The notes below the pieces were generated by a model. That model saw nothing but the letters and a program-made list of their open reading frames with translations, was not told the DNA's origin and did not search any database. Positions 14,501-28,425 of a DNA stretch of 64,000 nt are shown one piece after another. This stretch comes from Fratercula arctica (taxonomy: Eukaryota; Chordata; Aves; Charadriiformes; Alcidae): the NCBI GenBank assembly GCA_947846985.1, contig CANTUZ010000004.1:5384927-5448926 (forward strand), read 5' to 3'. The position numbers were made by a program, and so were the translations under genes. The number at the start of each line of letters is the position of its first letter. Positions within the stretch are counted from its first letter, which is position 1.

Positions 14501-17500
14501 CATTTATGCAGCTGAGCAAGTTTACTTCAGCCAGCGGGTGGGGGGTCTAAGAAAACTATTTGGACTGCATAACAAGAACACATCTGTACAGTTGAGATAG
14601 CTTTGAAGATATGCCCAATTTGGTTTGTTGGATTTTTTTTTTAATAAGCTCAAGGCTTTTCTAAAAGAATCTTAATATCACTTCTACCCCTCACACCAAA
14701 AAAATCCCCACCCTCAAATGAAAACAACATCAGAAAATCATGTAAGAGTTTTTATGGCCCAGCACATAAACTGCTGAACCATTCAAGTCACAAAATAGTA
14801 CAGTATACACATGAAAAATTAGATGGAATTAGTTTATGTATTATGCATTCAAACAACCATCAGCCAAACACATCTTCAAAAGTGCTGATATGAAATACAG
14901 AAGTAAAGTTGCCAATTCTCAGTGAAAATCACCTATAACTGTTTGCAAATAGCAATATCCAATTACGGTATGCTTCAGTATTTAACTAGGCTTGGCAGGG
15001 AGAAGTAAAAACCAAAATATACTCATATCCTGGCAATCCACAGCACTTTGAATTCTACAGCATTAACCGATGTAACCATCTTGTCCTATTTAGGAAATTT
15101 TTTTGTCTAGATTTCTTTGTATTCGATAATGTAACTGCAAGCTGATCCAAAATGACAATAAGCTTCATTGCAAGTGCAGTATGAGAATGCAGTCACAGAT
15201 GCTGCTTCACTGCTTGTCCATAAGGCGGATTGTAAAGGGTCTGTTAGACTCTTAAAGAAAGCAGTCTGTTGGCAGCTACCTTTCAGACAGAATTTGCTAG
15301 TATTACTGATTTATTACATTTGTACACAAAATAGTAATGTACGTAAATTTCAAGACAGTGTATCAAATTCTCATACAACATAAATGTTCTAAGCATGCAG
15401 TTTGGAAGGGCTGGATTGTATTCAATGCTTTGGGAAAAAAAAGTTACAGTTCCTCCTGTGCAGCTAAATTTGGAAAGCCAGAGACCTCAGATGTGCTCTG
15501 CATTGCTTTATGTGCTTCTATCAAGAACATTATGCTACTCAGTACAAGTCAGGCCTACGCTATCCCGTGACATAGGCCATGGGCTTTCATATGCCCAGGG
15601 CATCCATGGTGCACACTGAAGGGAAAGCAGTTTGGACAAGCTGCCTGACATCAGCAACGGCAGTGTCATTCCTAGCAAAGAGCAAACACCCAGATACGTC
15701 TGGGACTTCCTCAACACTGTGCATGACAGCTCTCTTACAATGGTAAATAAGTGGAAACACTGGGAAGATGTTTGCCATTTTCCTTCTATTTTCTCTGTGT
15801 CGCTCATTACACAAATGTAAAATTAAATGTTCAGTTTAAAGTTAATAGAGATTCAGATTCAAATGAACCTAAGTGTGTAACTACCTTTTGTCCACATCTA
15901 GATATTTGCTTTCCCTCCTCCCTTTTTCTCATCTTCTTCCTTCATTATGAAATCTTTCATGTCAAGAGAGTTTATGGAAACTTCAGGCTTCCAGTTCTCT
16001 GTAAAACTTGCATTTGAATCTCACAAGGATGCAGCGGGTAAAGCATATAGAAATTTCTTTACAAAGACCTACTGGTAGCTGTGCTGTTAGTTCTCCTGTG
16101 CTCACTGTGAGGGAGACTGCTCCTGTGCTCGCAGAACAATCCTCTTTCACAAGTAACCGCACACCGTAGAGCTTGGTGGAAGCATTACATGGAAGGGCTG
16201 TCATATGTTATTGCAGTCTTATCTTTGAGCTTTTTTTTTTTTCCATGGATGAGTTTATTTTTTCAATCCTAACGCAGTTTTGATATACTTTTTGGACAAA
16301 AAACAAGGCTAGTTTTGTGCCAGAACAGCCCAGTATAATGTGTCAGAACCTATTTTCATCTGCTTATTTAAGTCCTCCAGAACAACATTTTAGCCCTTCC
16401 CACCACAGAGAGAACTATTTCTACCTTGAATGGTTTGTTTATTGCACTCAGGATAGCTAGGCAACAAGTGGGCAACAACTACCCATGACCTGGTAAAACT
16501 GCACTGTATTAAGCTGCACATGTCCAACTTTTTTTTTTTTTTATTTCAGAAGATGAAATTGAATGCAAAATCTAGACGAAAAACATGAATTTGGGGGTTC
16601 TAATGTTATCTTCATCTCTTTTTTCAAAAAATTCATACCGCTATCACCCAGTATCACTGACAGAAACAACGCTAGCTTTAATTTACGATCCAAATCCTGC
16701 AGACCCTTGGCATACCTAACTCATACATGCTTCTTTTACCATCAACTGAAGATTCGGTTTTGATTAATCTTTATCTACTCCCCATTAGAATACATCGAGA
16801 GCAATGCACCCATGGCCTGTCAGCCACCTAAACCGAGCTTTTGGCAGAGGAAGTTTGTGGGGCCTGACGAGCTGTGGCTCTGCACAGGGAGTCTAGCATA
16901 TTACAAAGCCAGGCACACCGTGGAGCCCCACCGTGTGAAGTCTGTCAGGCTGCGTGGCTCAATGTAAGGGTTCATGTGCCCCTGTAGCACAGTCCTGGAA
17001 CTGGGAGTACTGGGGAGCACAACGGATGGATACAGGAGCCGCAGGGACACGTTCAGTGAGGTGGAAGCAGATTTATTAGCCCAAGCTCAGTGCTATTGCT
17101 GCAGTCAGCAGAGGCAAGGAGGATGCTGTAGTGAAGTGGATATAATAGAGAACAAATCTTGCCAATTTTTTCAAGTATGGCTTGGCTGCAGAACTGTTGG
17201 GAATCATTACTGTATAATATATTAGATGTTCTTGAACAAGTTAAAGTTCTTGTTTTCTTGGACAATGAAACAATCTTCCTTCTTTAATGTACTATAAATT
17301 ACTGTAAAATACAAATTGAGATATTCTGTTGATATGTGGGTTTTCTTTCTGGTTTTGTTTGGTTTGGTTGTTATGCCTGGTTTCTAACAAAGCATAACTT
17401 TCAGTGCACATTCATGTCAGCAATGGCCTTATTTGAAACAGCAATTCTTCTCAAGGTGCCTCGCAGGGTGATGACCCTTAATTCCAGACATCCCAGATTT

Positions 17501-20500
17501 GATTAAAGCCACATGAAACAAGTTCATATTTGTAACCCTGCACTAGTATATTGCCTGCTTTCCTCAAACACACAAAAAGCCTTTACTAAGACTACGCTAA
17601 CTCATCTTTATGTTGGTCACATTTTCTTAAACTTTGTCTCTCTATCACAGTTCAAGCCCCAAACCAGGTACAGAATTGTGAAGGACACTAGCAGCTAGAT
17701 CTCTTGATCAAAGAGATCAAGAATGAAGTACGGAATGCCACATTTATTCCTTTAAGAAAGAGCCCTTTTGTGAGACATTTGTTCTATCTATATAGTATAT
17801 GTATTCTATCTCTGTATTTTTTAAGTAAAACAGAAAAATCCTAGCATTTATAAATAGAATGAGAATCAGTATCTCAGGAGTAAAGAATGGCCGCTTTGCT
17901 CTTTCTCGGTTTACTTTGTACACAACACCAGAGTTCTGGTGTAGAGACCGCATGGAGCCTGTGTAAAGATTTGTCTGACTACTGACTTGTGTTATCCCAC
18001 AATATCAAAAATATGTGCTGTCAAGGAGGACAATTATTACAATATCACAAGCATTCCTCCTGAATGAGGAGCAGTCATTTTCCTTTTAAATATAAGACCA
18101 AAGCCATATTTTCATATAAGACAAGATCTCCTGCTCTCTTCTTCTTCAGAAGTAAACTGCCTTGTATCTTCCCTGCAGTTATAAGGAGATGAAATCATGC
18201 ACTTCAAGTCAGTGGCTATTCCTGTCCCTCCCAAAAGTAGCTGGCTAGAAGGGAGAGCAGGGGAAAAAAAAGGAACAGAGAATGCAAGAGCAAAGCCACA
18301 AAGCTCTTTGGGGAATTGGATGAGTCATAAAAAGAAAACAAAAAGAAACAAAGAAAGAAAAAAATGAAGGCAACACACAACTGCCACCACTAGTAACTGT
18401 ACAATCATTAAAAAGGAACTATGAGGAACTACTCTGGATTTAGTACCCATTTTAAGACAAGATCAACAAATATGATACAGGGTTGTTCAACGTAAGACAA
18501 ACTATGGCCCTAGCCATATTATCATAGTGATACAGAGCACCTAAACCCAAAAAAAAGACCACCCTTTGTGAATACTCATTCCCTGTGGGCGATCTCTACC
18601 TTCAGTACTGCTGCTTTCTTTTTGTTCAGAGGTCAAAAGAAATCTTGTTGGTTTGGTCCCTGTCTTGCTTTCTCAGGCTTTCACATACAGTTTGTTAAAA
18701 GTTGGCAAGATCTTTAATGATCATAGCTTTGTGATTCCCACGTAAAATCCCAAACCCCTTTTCCTTCCCTCTAAAGCAGCTGCTCTGATCAAATACAGGC
18801 CTTGTATTGATTCAAGGTTTTGAAATCCCACTGGAGGTGACTTAATCCAATGGGACACTCACAGAAATCGATTAATAATGCTACCTTTACTTTCCATATC
18901 CACATTAACATCTTTTTATCCATCTTTCCTCATCCTGGGGAAAAAAAAAAGAGTCCTACCTAGCACTTAACTTTTTAACAAATAAAGAAATCAAGCATTT
19001 CTAAAGTTTAAAGTCTCAGTAGATCCCCAACTCCATCATAGAATCATCACTGTTCAGTACTTTCAAGAAGAATCCAGACTGAGTATAAAACATATGAAAT
19101 AATGTGCAAGTGATCCTCCAGTATTTATCATAATTTATCATACTTAGTTTATCATAATTGTTTCAGCCTCCTAGTTACCAAACTAAAGCTGAGTGCTATT
19201 TTCTTACTTGAGAGCATCACATACTGTTATGTCCTTTTTTGACTTTCACAGTAGATATCTAATGGTGAATACTTGCAATAATATTCCACTTACAAACCAG
19301 TGTATATTAATTACAGCACATAGAGTAAAATCTCGGGCTCTGAATATATGAAGCACGGCCACAGAAATTATCTTAATCTCCCCCAAAAAATGTTGTCAGG
19401 CATGGAGGTCTTTTCTTCAAAGAAGAAGATGCAGATGGAAGATTCAACTGATAAAACACTAACCAAAACAGAGATTTTCTAATCTGTCTTCTGTCCATAA
19501 GTGTGTGTATGATTTCTCAAGGTTGTGAAGTGCAAATTATCCCCAAGCCTAAAAGCAAATTCCTCATATAATAAATCCTAAGCATAATTACAGTTACAAT
19601 ACAGTGCATAAAATCAGTTAATCCTCTAATAGCTCAAATTATAGCTGATAAAATACTTCTTTTCATTGAATTATGAGACAGGAACCAACTATGAGCCCTG
19701 GAAAGCAATTAAATCTCACTGTTTTTCCATCAGCGTAAAGAGCTTGTAACCTTGCCTGAACATTAATTTCTGGGTTAAAAAAATACAAAAAACACTTTAA
19801 AAACAGAAAAGTAATTTAATACTGTTTTTTAAATTGTGGTTTCACTTTCTGTAGGAAGCAAATGTTCCTGCGGGGATCACCTGAAGGACATAATAGACTT
19901 TAGCACTGCATTTCATATAGTACCTTTCCACAAATAAGCTTTTCACAACCTTTTTTACAAATAAGCAAGCTAGGAGAACCTTAGCTCAGTTTCAAATGAG
20001 CCTGAAATTGCTTTGTTGTTTCTTCAGTTTTCATGTGGAACCAAGTGAAACAGAGCAATTCTAATTGAGTTTTGCAAGGAGATTTAGTTTAGTTCATTGA
20101 AATTCAATGTGAATTTCCAAGCATATAGGCTGTTTACACGGCCATATACACAGAGGGCAAAACTTAAGTTTTCACAGCCATGCTTGTGAAATGTGAAGCT
20201 GTAAAAGCTACATATTTAAGAGTTCATAACTAAATGAAGGACAAGTATCGTATCTATCTTTCTCTTCTAAACATCTGTAAAAGATGAAGCAACTAGTATT
20301 AATTTATCATAATATTTGATTTCTTAAACATTAGCGTTAGTTATGTTTATAGAACAAGCATCTTTGCACAGGCTATACAACAGCAATTGTGAACACAGTG
20401 AAACATAAAATAGAGCCAACAGAAGTCAAAAGTTCTTTATATGGATTCTATTGACACAAAACTGAATGATTTCATATGACCATATGAGACCATACAATTT

Positions 20501-23500
20501 AACACTGTCGGCATTTCTTATACCAGTCCAAAGAGCACACCCTCTCAGCATCTGAAACGCAAGGCCCTTTTTTTTTCCCTTTTGCAAGAAAATCGTAACT
20601 GGAGTTCTAAATTTAATCTGCTAAAGTGATTTCAAGTGTTAAACTTCTGTATATACTAGAGAAAGAACAGGACAGAATACAAAGTACACAGCAGCCTCAT
20701 AGAGACCATTGGGGAAATGCTGAGTCCCACTGACAACAGAAAAGATAGGTTTCTGCAGTTAAAATCTGGAGCCAGTCAGGTATAGATGCTTTGTAACCAC
20801 TGCCATGAGTTTGGGTTTCCATTCATAGGATTTAGAAATGGAGGTGCTTTTACCAGGACTAGCAGACAGTAAACAGCCACTAAATTTAGGGTCTCTAAAG
20901 CAGAAGAGCTCTGCCCCCGTAGCTATTTCAGCATAACTGTGCCAGTGGATATCTCCAAGTTCTCTGTAGCATAGTGGCACCTTCTGTGAAGTGCTCAAAC
21001 TATGCTACTGAACGAAATTTTAGAACAATATAGTGACATCTATATTGGAGTTTCTGAGTGTTCTTAGCTCATGGAGGAAACATGCTCTTTTTTTCAACAA
21101 TCTTACCCAAAATAGTTATGCCAGCAACATTTTTTTGGTGTAGACTTAGTCCAAGCTAGACTAAAATCAGCTACCTAGAGACCCTGTGCTCAGAAACCTG
21201 GCAGTCATTTTCTCCCATCTTCTAGACCACATGTAGACATGATTGTTTTCTTTTTTTGTTTCTAGGAGACATAGGTTAAAATAATAAAAAAAAGATATCC
21301 TGTTGAATATGCAAATAGGTAACAAGATACCTTGGGAATGAATGTACCCACATAAAAGATAAATATGGGAAAAGAGGAAAATGGAGCTGAGTGAAGGACT
21401 TTCTAGCAGCAGGAGACTCTAGGTAAAATGATATAATGATGTTTAAATGGTAAGAGTTAATAACCTTAGCCTTGCATAGGGAACTATGGCTCACTGTCAC
21501 AGAAAAAAGGAAAGAAAAAAACCTGAGTCTTGTTAAACTTTAAAAGCACAATGTAGATGTAAAGCATTAAAAATTATTGCCTTAATCTTATACACGTATC
21601 ACTTTCTACAGAGTTCAGCTAGTGATTTTACATCAAAGTGAACTAGAATCAGGCCTGCTGTCTGGCAGCCTGGTGTCTGGCCGAGTCTTAGTTCCTTGTG
21701 GATTTACAAGAGCGGTACATCCCAGATCTGGGCCGGCATGGTCTGGTGGCCAATCATAAGTTCATCTTTTACAGTAGTGCCGATGGAAACTCCAAAGCCT
21801 GGAGCTTGAGCTGAAGCTCAGCAGCCCCTTGCACACACAAACTGTCGAGTGTTGCTGAGGATATAAATCCTTTCAGAGGATCTTACAGCACTGCTGTTTC
21901 TAATGCTGAGTACCAAAAAGGCAGAGTAACATATGAAAATGCAGGCAAGAAGCAATGTTAACTCCAATCGTTTTAGCATTGAAAATCATCAGAATGGAAG
22001 CTTATACAAAAGTTTGGAAAGAAGAGTTTATAGTCTCTAAACAGAATGTGAAACTGCTGTATACGGGGTGGATTCTGTTCCCATTGCAAGCTTTTCCCCC
22101 TATTGCGTGTCTGTTTATATCTGATTTATGTGGAGAGAAAAAAAAAGAACAACAAAAACCCTATTAGCTAGTAAGCTAATGAGGACTTTTGTACACAATG
22201 ACTTTAAAGTTTTCCAACTTGCTTTACTCCTTGACATGATTTACTGATTCACCTCCTGCTGTTTAGCTTTAGTGCAGCACTAGGAACAAGGCTTCCAAAC
22301 AAACTGAATCCCATTTGTTTGTGATGTATTTAGACAACAGTTTCCTGGGGATCTTTCTCTTGTTCAATTTCCCATTTCACCAAACATTGTCCAAGTACTA
22401 CTGAGATGCATTCAGTACAATTTTCCTACTGAAAGAATATATTTCTTTTATCAGTTTGCACAACTATTTTCAACTTTTTGTGGAGACTATTACAGATAGT
22501 AAACAGTAAGTCCCACTTACTGATAGCAAAAGTAAGTCCCACTCTCTCACAGCAGAATATGAGTAATTCTGATTGGAATTAGTATCTATTTTCATAGCCA
22601 GCTTTGGAAGAATCAGCGCTGATTCAGGTCCAATTGTAAGCAGATTTGTTGGAAGCATTTTCTTTTCAGCAACAATTGTAGTCATCTGAAAATGTGTGTG
22701 GGTGTCCATGCACTTATATTTTTCTATGCTTACTTTGGAGAGGAACTCTCCCTGATAGCTTTAGGCAGTGATAAGCAGGCAAAAAAGTCGATAAATATCT
22801 TTATCGTCAGGGTAAGTCGCCTATTCAAGACTCGGGAGATCTCAGTGTGTTCCCTGGTAACAGAATTACATAGGACAGGTAGCGCTGCTAAAATCATCCA
22901 CTGTAAGTATAGAAAATTAAAGGATGTATTCAATACCTAGTCTGTTTACCTTAACACATCACAAAAGAAGGCATTTGAGGGCAAAATACAGTCTAAGGAA
23001 AAAATAACTACATTAAATAAAAACAACAATCCAACCTGTTTAAAACAGCCAGTGTATGTCCACCTAAAAAGCGGTATTCCCATTCTTTGTCGAAAAAGGA
23101 AGAATTGGAAAAATTATTTCTTAAATCTGTTTTATTCTGAGATTCCAGGATATGAAGAAATTCACATTAATAACATCCTTTGTAAAAACAAAAAAATACA
23201 GGCCGTGAGGCACATGGGATTGAAGTGACTGTAAAGTTTGTATTTTAGGATAATGCTCTCCAAAGACTTTTTGAACATTTCCTTGCTTGGCTTTTGTACA
23301 GTAAGTGTGCTGTGAGATTTCAGGCTGACCCTTAGCTTTTGGAAATGCTGAAGTCTGTGCTTGCAGAAGAAGCCTGCACACTTCAGCTAAACAGAAGAAG
23401 GAAAAACAGTGAGGAATGTTTTGTTATGGGGTAGACTCATTTCTTTTAAACAAAGGAAATACTGCTGATTCAACAAAATATAGCTAGAGATGCCTTAAGT

Positions 23501-26500
23501 GGAAAGTAAGGGAAATGTTTGATCTGGCGAGCAAAATCTAAGTAAAGGATATATTTCTATAGATGGTTGTCAATGGTTGCCATTACATAGGTGGTAAGCG
23601 AAAAGATATTTTGCCCTGCCTTTTCTTGGGTTTCTGCATTGCTTATAGCTTCCCCTGCCAATGCCTTTTCCGTGTCAAATTCAGCTTATTATCCTTTCCA
23701 TTCTAACACTCTGACATAAATTCCTGATGAGGGAATGGGGCAGGAGGTCTCATTTGCTTATTGGGTGCAATCTGCTGTGGAGGAACACATAATATGCAAG
23801 GAAACTGTCCATAGGATCATCATGATAGTTGCCAAGCTCCCTGCTGGAACTGCACTTGCAACTTGTCTCTCAGGCTGTACCGAGAGATAGAAAGGGATAA
23901 TACCTACCTTTTGCCCTTCTTTGATCATCTCCTCATCTGCAGAAAAGACCAAGGGATGTGTGCCAATGTCCTAATCAATTTTCATCTAGTCATCTAAAGG
24001 AAAACCCCCCACAACTAATAGTCATTTCTGTATAAGTAAGCAAGCTTAATCCTCTTTTGAGTACTCACAAGTCCACTTAAAAATCTACTAAAATTAGAAT
24101 GTTGTCATTTTTAATTCATCACAACCCCAATAGCTTAGACTGAGACAATGCCAGTGGTTTTCAGACCCACTTTTCCCAGTAGACTGCTTTAAGGGACTTT
24201 CAAACTAGGAAATATAACTGTCTTGTTTGTTCTCATATCTGGCTTGGGACAGCAGAGTTCCAAAAGAAATACAAGAGTTATTTGTTTATGTTAAGATATA
24301 GCCCTGCTCTAAGATGTCATCTCATTTCTGATTTCTCCCATAAATTTAGTTCACTCAGAACCAGATGCTTCTTATTCAGAGTGATTAATTGTAAGAAAAC
24401 TTCTTAATATCTGTGTTTAAGGTTTCTCACTTCATCTCATTTGAGTGTGAAAACAGACAAGAATGAGGTGCAGAAAGCAAATGTTGTTCCAGAAGAAAAT
24501 GGAATAATTTTTCCATACACAACCTGAAGAACTCACTCTCAGCTCTTCTAAGCACAATACTGTGGAGTAGTCAAAACTGGCTTGAACTTCTCATATTTCC
24601 TTTGAACATTACTGAAATAATTTAAAATTAAAAATTCTTAGTTCTTTGAATGGAAAAGTTTCTGCATACTAACTTATTCTACATTTGATGATAGGGTGAC
24701 TGTGTTCATGGCATTGCTCTCATAACTTACTCATTTGCTTCTGCAAGTCCAAGATACATGTGTGTTGCATGTAGGGATGGATAGAAAAAAATGAGATGCC
24801 ATTACCCTCATGCCCTTCCCCATTTCCCACAGAAATAAAGAACAAAGCTAGAACCCTTTCCTATACCTTGACAATTTTTTTTCCGTGGTGGAAAATCATC
24901 TCTAGAAGGAACTCCAGTGACAGCTGTGCTAGGAACTGCAGAATTACAGATGTAGGGGCAACCTCTTTAGATGGTATCTGTTTCTTGTGATACACAGCAT
25001 TTGAGACTGGAATAATTTTTGGAGCTCGAGTTGACCAACAGGGTGGGAAGAGAGGAGCTCAAAAATCTCAACTAAATAATTCTGCCTAGAATTTGGGTTA
25101 AAAGCAGCCCCCCCTTCCTCTCCCCATATTGCTGAGTAAAAACAGGTACTGAAAAATGACTGAGTAATTGCCATTTTGTACATAAGGGGAGGCTTGTCAA
25201 GAAACTAAGATATTTGCAGAAAGGCAGGTGGCTGGCATGGGTCATCGTGAATTCTGAGTTACAGAAAAAGGAGAAGCAGGGGTATAGAAGAAAGAAGTCA
25301 AGGGCCTTGAACCTGATGGAGATCATTAACAGTAACAGTCAGAAATAGCGAGCTACAGTGCCTTGTGAGCATTCAACTTAGTTGATGATTTCCTCTACTT
25401 CCCCAGACTGTGAATTTAAGCGGAGGAACCTTATTAAGGCTATGTAATCCATTGAACATGGCATGCTTTCAGGTATTTCCTCTTTTTGTAATGTACCATA
25501 AGGTAAGGAACAATTCAGAATAATCACAAAGCAAGAGGATTCTCTGATAAGAATAGATAATTAGGGTCTTCGGAAGGTGATTTCACTGAATGCAAAGCTA
25601 CTATCAGGCGTAGAGGGACGGAAGAAATTGCCTAGAAAGGGGAAAAAAAAAATTAAAAAACAAATTGCTGTCAGAATTGGCCAGGAAACTGAGTTTCCAT
25701 TCCACTACTTTTTTTTTGGTGTATCTTCAAGTGTTAGCACTTTCAGTTTTTATGCATCATGTTTGAAACTGTTCCAGTGTTTGTAATGACAACTGGCATA
25801 ATTAAGCCAACTTCATCTAAATCAGTTAGCCATCTAAGTAAGATTTATTTCTACTCACTTTATTACAAGAGATTTTGAGAAGACATTTTAATAACAAATA
25901 TCCAGCTGGACTACAAGCAGATGTTAAAAGACAGTGTGGTGCCTTGTAAGAATGTATCTTGTATGTAGCAGATTCTCCCCCTCCCTTGTTGTTATATGCT
26001 GTGCTGCTTCTAAATACACAGATTCTGTTACCTTTCCATAACAGGAGTTTAAGGAAAACCTGGAGAACAGAGCTGGAGGAAGCATAAATCTCTACAGTAG
26101 TCATAATTAATTGCAGAGAAAGAATTTAGCATTTCATGGTCGACATGTATGTGTATATACTTGCAGGGGCAGTACATAACATTCCCAAACTTACCCCTCA
26201 GAGCTGAAGCTATAGTTTATACATATGCAATGACTACCTACAAGTATCATTAGTGTTTTAGAAAATCTCATGCCATTTTGGTACAATCTAAATATGAAGC
26301 TAGTGCTGCTGTTCTGACACAACGCTTCTCAGAGCAAGTCTAGATGCAGTAATTGATCATGTGAATAGACAGCAGTGCTAAATGAAACAGTTAATCACCT
26401 TGCGTTACCCACGCCAGGAAGCGTTTTGGTTTCTTCTTACATCCCACTGCATAAATACAGTAAAAAGAAGAGAGTTCCCCAAAGTTTTTTTGTGTGTGCC

Positions 26501-27569
26501 TGTTTTCGCCTCAATATTTCAGTCTTGATCTGTGCTTTTAGTGTGTAGGGCCTCTTCGATAGAGATGACTCATAATGCTGAAGTGTTCTCCAAATGCAAG
26601 GTGAACAAGCATCTGCAGAGGATTAGGCTGACGTCAAAATCACTCCAGATTCTCTATATTAGATATGAACTTGGGTCAGGAAAGCAATGAAGCACTTGTT
26701 CATTGAATCATTCTGCCACTTAACTCATCTTAGCCATGCTTTAGAAGGTAATTACATTCCCAATAGAAAAAGTGATCTGTAATCAATTTTGCCAGGTGAG
26801 GCTAGATGAAAGGTACTGATAAAGGCACTGGGAGCTGTATGAGTATTATTTTTCATAACCAGACCTTGTAATAGTCACCAACAGGCTTGCTAATGCAAGT
26901 GGAGTAATCTTTTCAAGATGATTGCAGAATCCTCTCTAGCACAGAATATAGCTTCCTGCATTGACCCCAAAAGAATGGGAGAGATCATACCATGCACTCT
27001 CTTGTGTGGTTGCTGCCCTCTTCTGTAAAATCAGTCGGGACCTTATGGAGTCTAAGGAGCTCTGTGCTAAATTATTCTAGAAGGGAATGCATTTATCTTC
27101 TATTATGCTGTTTTCTCAGACACAGAGGTAAAGTGGTCCTGCTTTGGCTCTCGTTTTCAAGGATTCATGTTATAGGCACTCTTTCTCTCAAAAATATGTC
27201 TAAGTTGAAACAAGGCTGTGTTTAGAGCACAATTCAAGATGTATTTGTATAGGCCCTTTCACTTACTGTGGCAAGTACAGATCCGTTAAGGTCCTGTAGA
27301 CTGGCTTCCTGGCTGTATTTTCCCCTTTTCCCTAAGGTTATTTAGCTGGTTGCTAGCATTGATGATAGATGTGTGGGGCTGCATGCACCTTCAGAGATTA
27401 CATACTCCACTGACTGGAGCCGAAGCCACCCCATATCTACCAACTACGCTTATGACCTCTTGCAAATGGACTTTCTCGAAACCTCAGTCATCATGAATTA
27501 GCACTTGTAGCCAGAGTAAAAATTCACTCGAGAACCACTGAAAAACAGCTTCTAGCCCTGAGGATTAAA
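8519..27569 (+). other. Non-coding, presumed SYNPO2 intron 1 (part)
   Basis: AT-rich with short T runs (16231-16242 and 16529-16542), a purine-rich stretch near 18331-18366, a GC- and CpG-richer patch at about 16785-17065, and a second smaller one at 21650-21800. The longest open frame, 11484-11960 on the minus strand (158 codons), has no recognised homology and is about what chance gives. No gene is supported. Confidence 0.6.
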
Positions 27570-28425
27570 TAAGCCTAGGCAATTCCTGACGGAAATTTGC
27601 TTAAACTCTTCTAAAATCCTCCAGTGAAGGAGTTTCCAGGACCCCTAATTTAGCAAAGTCTTTAATTGTCCTCAGAAATATTGAATACATAAGCTTAAGG
27701 TTTTTTTGCTGTAAAGTTGATTTCTTGCTGTTTTTAGCCTACAAACAAGAATGAACAATTGTATCGCCTTCTTTATAATAGTTTCCTGCTATGAAAAGGT
27801 TAAGTCCTCCCTCCCGTCTCTACAGTTGGGTTTGTTGATTTTTTTTACCAAAAGAGAAAGACTGAATACACTAAATTCCTCCACAGCTTCCTCATAGGTC
27901 ATGCTTTCTAACTCTTTTAGCATACTTGATGATCTACTTTGGACCCTTTCCAATTTGCCCACATCTTTCTGGACTTGACAGAGTACTCACAGTGCCAAAT
28001 AAAGATGAATAATTACCTCCCATGTTCTACAGATTGAGTTATCCTATTAATATGGCCCAGGATCATATTTCCCTCTTTACTTAAGGAAAAAAACCCAGCA
28101 CACAACAAAAACCCCTATGACCTACCTCCTGCCCCAATCTTCCCTTATTTAGCTTAGAAACACAGTAAACGTCCTCCAGAACCTTTGCAGCTTAACTGGT
28201 GTCAGCAAGACACTTCTTGTTTTTAAAAATTCCATTTTTCTTTCCCAAGTGGAGCAGTTTGCATTACGCTAATGAATTGTATCATTTTACTTTTTGTCTT
28301 CCATTTTCCAGATCATTTTGAATGTGGCTCTTTTATAATGCCAACAATCACATCCTGTGGGCTGTCATTAGCCAATTTTATGTGTATAATCTTGCTTCAC
28401 TTAACAATTAATGAAAAAACTCATA
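27570..28425 (-). mobile_element. Old, strongly diverged CR1 LINE fragment
   Basis: Read on the + strand, the segment follows the reverse complement of an ancient CR1 family found in birds, crocodilians and turtles. Blocks I recognise in order are 'aaatcctccagtgaaggag', 'gccttctttataatag', 'cctcataggtcatgctttct', 'ggaccctttccaatttgccc' with 'acatctttct', 'gaataattacctcccatgt', 'cccaagtggagcagtttgca' and 'ccagatcattttgaatgtgg'. It corresponds to the reverse-transcriptase coding part of the element. Many substitutions and indels are present (for example an A-rich insertion near 28085-28110), so it is an old insertion. The ends are approximate. Confidence 0.85.
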
